DNA of 64,000 nt from Boletus sp. NGJ (Eukaryota > Basidiomycota > Agaricomycetes > Boletales > Boletaceae), in the NCBI GenBank assembly GCA_019096195.1, contig JAGTXK010000187.1, positions 310,001-374,000 on the forward strand. The letters are read 5' to 3'. The notes under the pieces were generated by a model. The model had not been told where the DNA came from. It made no database searches and was given only the letters and a program-made list of their open reading frames with translations. This document shows positions 60,560 to 64,000 of the stretch, piece after piece. The first letter of the stretch is position 1. Each line of letters begins with the position of its first letter. A program made the translations under genes and the position numbers.

Positions 60560-61640
60560 TGACAGGGTCTCAAGCAGGGTGAGTGTAGCCGACATCGAGG
60601 GATACAAGTGATATTGAACAGGGTGGGCATTACTGAGTGCCAATGAATATGAAGGGACTGCGCGGGGTAGGCATCAGGTATCTCAATTCATACAAGAGGA
60701 CTGGACAGGGTGGGTGTGATGGAATGCTGTGGCATATGAAGGCCCTGCACAGGGTAGGAATCACTCACCTTGGTGGATATGAAGGGGGTGAGCAGTGTGA
60801 ATGTGAGTAACTGCCGATGCATATGAGTACACTGAGAAGGGTGGGTATCATGTACCTCAATATAAACGTGGGGACTGGACAGGGTGGGCATGACCTACTG
60901 CCAATGCATACAAGGGCACTGGACAGGGTAGGCATGGTCTAACTTGATGTAGATGGGGGACCATGCAGTGTGAGTGGGACCAACTGCCGATGCATACGAG
61001 TACACCGTGCAGGATGGGTATCCCTTACCTTGATGTATACGGGAGGACCGAGCAGGGTGAGTGTGACCGGCTGCCGATGCATACGTGTACACCTGGAAGG
61101 GTGGGTATCCCTTACCTCAATGTATATGGGGGGAGTGTGCAGGGTAGGGGTTGACCGACTGTCGGTGCGTACGAGTACACCAAGCAGGGTACACATGGTC
61201 TAACTTGATGTATATGGGGGGACCGAGAAGTGTGAGTGTGACCAACTGCCAATGCATACAAGGGCACTGAGCAGGGTGGGTATCCCTTACCTTGATGGCT
61301 ATGGGGGGTACCGAGCAGGGTGAGTGGGACGGACTGCCGATGCATACAAGTACACCAAGCAGGGTGAGAGTGACTGACTGCCAACGTATATGAGGGCACT
61401 AGACAGGATAAGCATGGTCTAACTCGATGTATACGGGGGGACTGTGCAGGGCAAGTGTGATTGACCACCGATGCATATGAGGGCACCAAGCAGGGTGGGT
61501 ATCCCTTACCTTCATGTATATGGGAGGACCGAGAAGTGTGAGTGTGACCGACTGCTAATGCATACGAGGGCACCAGACAAGGCAGTTGTTGACTACCCTG
61601 ATGCATGTGTGGGGACCGAACAGGGTATGTGTAGGTCTTG
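60560..61640. repeat. minisatellite, period about 87 bp with 44-bp half units
   Basis: About 12 worn units of the form GACCGAGCAGGGTGAGTGTG, ACCGACTGCCGATGCATACG, AGTACACCGAGCAGGGTGGG and TATCCCTTACCTTGATGTAT. CYRATGCATACRAG occurs near 60978, 61067, 61152, 61239, 61328, 61459 and 61546, spaced 85-90 bp, with one half-step at about 61372. All long minus-strand frames here (60688-61606) are only the repeat translated (RTHTARCTRMHRQ-like). The right units (60900-61600) are the most alike. Confidence 0.85.
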
Positions 61641-61723
61641 ATAATATGCTAAGGTCCTGAGTGATGTGAGCGAGCAAGACTGAGACCTCTTCCACTTATG
61701 ATTTATACACTATCTATGTTGTT

Positions 61724-62841
61724 TTACACACGCTGCTCTTGGATATAATCTAACATGTCTAACAACCTAACCTGAGTCTGGAAAAGTTCCATCCTCTGCC
61801 GTGAAGCTTGAATGAATGACTCTGTGGCCATTTCCATCCCCACCCAAGCCAATGCATGTTTGATGGGATGATGCTGAACTCTCACTGACCCCTGCACTAT
61901 GCTATCAACCATGGCAGTGTTTGCAAACACTGTAGATCCCATCAGAGTTTGCTATTTAGAGGATTTCTGTGCACTCACTGAAATTCGGAATGTCCTGTAT
62001 TTTAATCCCCTCTCTGGCCAGTTGATCACACTCTGCATCATTACTTGCAACTGCTGCATGTGGATGCATGATAAAGGTAAGTTTCAAATGTGGAATAAGA
62101 ATTCTGCTTACCTTGACCTTCCATAAGTTCCATGGTCTGAGCTTGCTTCTTCTGTCTCACCTCATGACCAAGCAGGACCAGAGCCTTCCATTGTTCCTTT
62201 GTTGGGAGTGGCGGACTGGTCTGCATTTTAGGGGAGGCTGGTTGGTGGGGGAATTTTGCCATTATGACCTTTTCTGGAACCATGGCCAGGATGTGGCCTT
62301 TTTCCGCTGGGAGGAATGGAGGAGGTATGGGGATATACAGCAATCCAAAGTCGTCATTTGGTTGAAATGGTGGAGGGGTTGGCAAGCGGACACCAGAGAA
62401 GACATCGGGATGAATTCCTGGCATCGACATCATAAGCTTCGATACAAAGGGGGGTGGGGTTGGTGTGTGTGTGCCTGCGGCAGGGACTTGGCCTTTGGTG
62501 ATCGGCACAAATGGAGGAGGGGTGGGGATATGCAGAGACTCCGTGTCTGCATTCAGTTGAAAGGGTGAAGGGGTTGGAAAGTGGATACCTGTGAAATCAT
62601 CATTGTCAACCTCTTGTATTGATGTGAAGGGGGGTGGGTTCAGTATGTGGGCGCCTGCGAAATCATCAATGTTGGTTGGCATTGGCGAAGGTTGGTAAGG
62701 ATGGAATGGCGGTGGGGTTGGAATGCGCCATGGTAGCATTGAGTTGAAGCCACATGTGTCTAATGTGTCCTCCATATCCACATCTAAAATGACATTAAAC
62801 GCCGATCCAAACCCAGACAAATCACATACTGATGGAGTCAT
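61724..62841 (-). CDS. spliced protein with seven PTPPPF-type repeats, unknown function
   Basis: Start chosen at 62841 (MTPSVCDLSGFGSAFNVILD); an upstream ATG at 62907 is possible. The first exon holds seven copies of [IL]xxPTPPPFxP (RIPTPPPFHP, ILNPPPFTS, FPTPSPFQL, HIPTPPPFVP, TPTPPPFVS, LPTPPPFQP, IPIPPPFLP), 20-30 residues apart and often preceded by DDF. A helix follows (LPTKEQWKALVLLGHEVRQK). An intron (GTAAGC at about 62119 to CATGCAG at about 62056) and a second (GTGAGT to CTACAG, about 61979-61931) join VASNDAECDQLAREGIKIQD to FANTAMVDSIVQ and the helical end RQRMELFQTQVRLLDMLDYI QEQRV at 61724. About 370 residues with both introns removed. The repeats look like linear motifs for a protein partner. 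Family not known to me. Confidence 0.6.
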
Positions 62842-63241
62842 TCTCAGTGTGAACTGAGACCGACGTTTGATCGCTTGTGAGCAAGGCCATATCTTGTTTG
62901 GAACCACATGAATATTTCTCTACACTGAGCATAGTTACACATATCTGGGATGCAGAATCGAACTTGCTTTTGCATGGCGAGAAGGTGCTGAAATAGAGGA
63001 AAGATAGAAAGCGAAGGAAGGATTGCTGAAGGATTTAAATTGGATGTGGTGAGGCGTTTAGTTGCTGGTGGAGTTCTTGGTTACATGTTGAAAACGTGGA
63101 CAATAACACAATCAGCGGTATTTGCTAACAAATAATGGTGGAGAGCCAATCAGTTGAAACTTCTGATCAGTGTTTGAGTACTAAAGCTCTCTGTGCCCCA
63201 CTCCTCTCTCTGCAATTCATTTTCCACCAGTTCTTACCACT
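62842..63241. promoter_or_regulatory. intergenic stretch between two divergent genes
   Basis: About 400 bp, moderately AT-rich, no convincing ORF. It should hold the promoters of both the PTPPPF-repeat gene and the gene starting at 63242. TTAAATTGG near 63035 is the nearest thing to a TATA-like stretch. Confidence 0.4.
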
Positions 63242-64000
63242 ATGCCGTCCACCATTCAAACAATCCTCGATGACACTACCACTGCCATTTGTGACATTCT
63301 GAAGGCCAAGGTCCTCAGGATGACTGAACGAGGTACCACACAGGGAGAGGCATGGCATCAGGCCATCACCAAAATTAAGGGTCACTTGGTACATGATCAT
63401 GGTTCTATGCACTGACCAGCTAATGAGTGAATTTTAAGGAAACGATTCAGGTGCTAGCAAGTTCCGCCGAAAGCGTTCCCCTACTGGCCATTGCCTGCAA
63501 CATCCAACTCAAGGAACATGAGCATGGCTGTTGGCCAGATTGGCTCAAAATTCTCAAATGCGACATCACTGGTCAACCTGACCACCCTTGGCTCAAGGTT
63601 GGCCTTGCCAATGCTGGGAATGCAGTTGCCATGCCATCGGTAAATCTTACTCGGACCTCAAGACAGCCCATCAACACCAGAATTAGGAAGGCAGAACAGA
63701 CACTGGTCAAAGAGGACCTCAACATGGAGGATGCACAGACAGTGCCGAAGAAGTCTGCTGCAGGGAAAGGCAAGGCTCGGGAGATTGACTCCCCAGAAAC
63801 TGAGCCTGAGCCACACGGACGATCAAGATATCGCATTGATGCCCCAGAAACTTCGACCAGCAGTAGGACACGGGGATGCTCAACGTGAAGATCTCAGCCA
63901 CCATCACCTGCAGCAGACATCCAAGGAGAGGTGAATGCCGAGCAGGCATGTGACGTCTGCAAACGCCAGGGTTATACCTGCACTCCGAATCCCGGCCATG
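63242..64000 (+). CDS. zinc-motif protein, 3' end cut by window
   Basis: ATG at 63242 gives MPSTIQTILDDTTTAICDIL and AKVLRMTERGTTQGEAWHQA, with an intron likely near 63400-63440. Then VLASSAESVPLLAIACNIQL, CWPDWLKILKCDITGQPDHP and a Lys/Glu-rich middle (KKSAAGKGKAREIDSPETEP). The last visible part, QACDVCKRQGYTCTPNPGH, is a CxxCxxxxxxC cluster of the kind found in many uncharacterised, transposon-linked Agaricomycete proteins and in Zn2Cys6 factors (from memory). One in-frame TGA (63886-63888) stands just before it, either in a short intron or a true nonsense change. Function unknown. Confidence 0.5.

Noticed and set aside
60688-61606. Four minus ORFs with RMHRQ/THTA repeats
   Set aside because: They are the minisatellite translated. 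Period and half-unit steps do not preserve one frame.
63167-63412. 81-codon minus ORF
   Set aside because: Antisense to the first exon of the gene starting at 63242, whose protein looks more natural and continues downstream.

Overview
The window looks like nuclear DNA of an Agaricomycete-type basidiomycete. The host genes are compact, are broken by many 45-70 bp introns, and face each other in close divergent pairs. The mobile DNA is also typical of these fungi: a KDZ-family DNA transposon, chromodomain Ty3/gypsy elements, Ty1/copia elements and Helitron/Helentron relatives. The genus cannot be told from the sequence. All calls were made by eye from conserved motifs; no database was searched.

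Left part (1-31860). The 3' end of a survivin/BIR1-like gene (1-1044) is followed by a 30.6-kb nest of transposons, which lies in what was once a gap of about 350 bp before the ribosomal protein gene RPS30 (32044). The layers can be peeled by target-site repeats. An old copia element (1208-31855, minus, AGCAT at both ends) holds two insertions. The first is a KDZ transposon (1353-11940, long inverted repeats), whose left arm is itself split by a 1.4-kb Helentron-like element (1372-2746). The second is a copia remnant (12116-13371, TATGT repeats) with a gypsy chromovirus (13373-26776) at its edge, and that gypsy carries a much younger gypsy chromovirus in its integrase (19238-25669).

Middle part (32044-56619), the housekeeping block: RPS30, a DUF3602/Par32-like GRGGxGN-repeat protein, a large unknown protein, PEX19 (peroxisome membrane-protein import), RRP43 (exosome), SAM50 (mitochondrial outer-membrane barrel assembly), MSH2 (mismatch repair), TRM4 (tRNA m5C methyltransferase), RPN1 (proteasome), two small unknown genes and a class I histone deacetylase. 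PEX19/RRP43, SAM50/MSH2 and TRM4/RPN1 are head-to-head pairs with 40-180 bp between start codons. These genes do not form one pathway; the block is simply dense euchromatin.

Right part (53528-53779 and 56698-64000). A 252-bp non-autonomous Helentron-like element lies just after RPN1. A larger element with a broken PIF1-type helicase starts 78 bp upstream of the deacetylase start codon, and its Walker A motif is interrupted by a 140-bp insertion. Then come a minisatellite with a period near 87 bp, a spliced gene with seven PTPPPF-like repeats, and the start of a gene with a CxxC zinc-binding motif that runs off the window.

The main discoveries offered are the layered nest with its target-site evidence, a family of elements sharing an ACCTTG...CAAGGT terminal palindrome, and an RPS30 gene that reads correctly only if three homopolymer-length differences are assembly errors.
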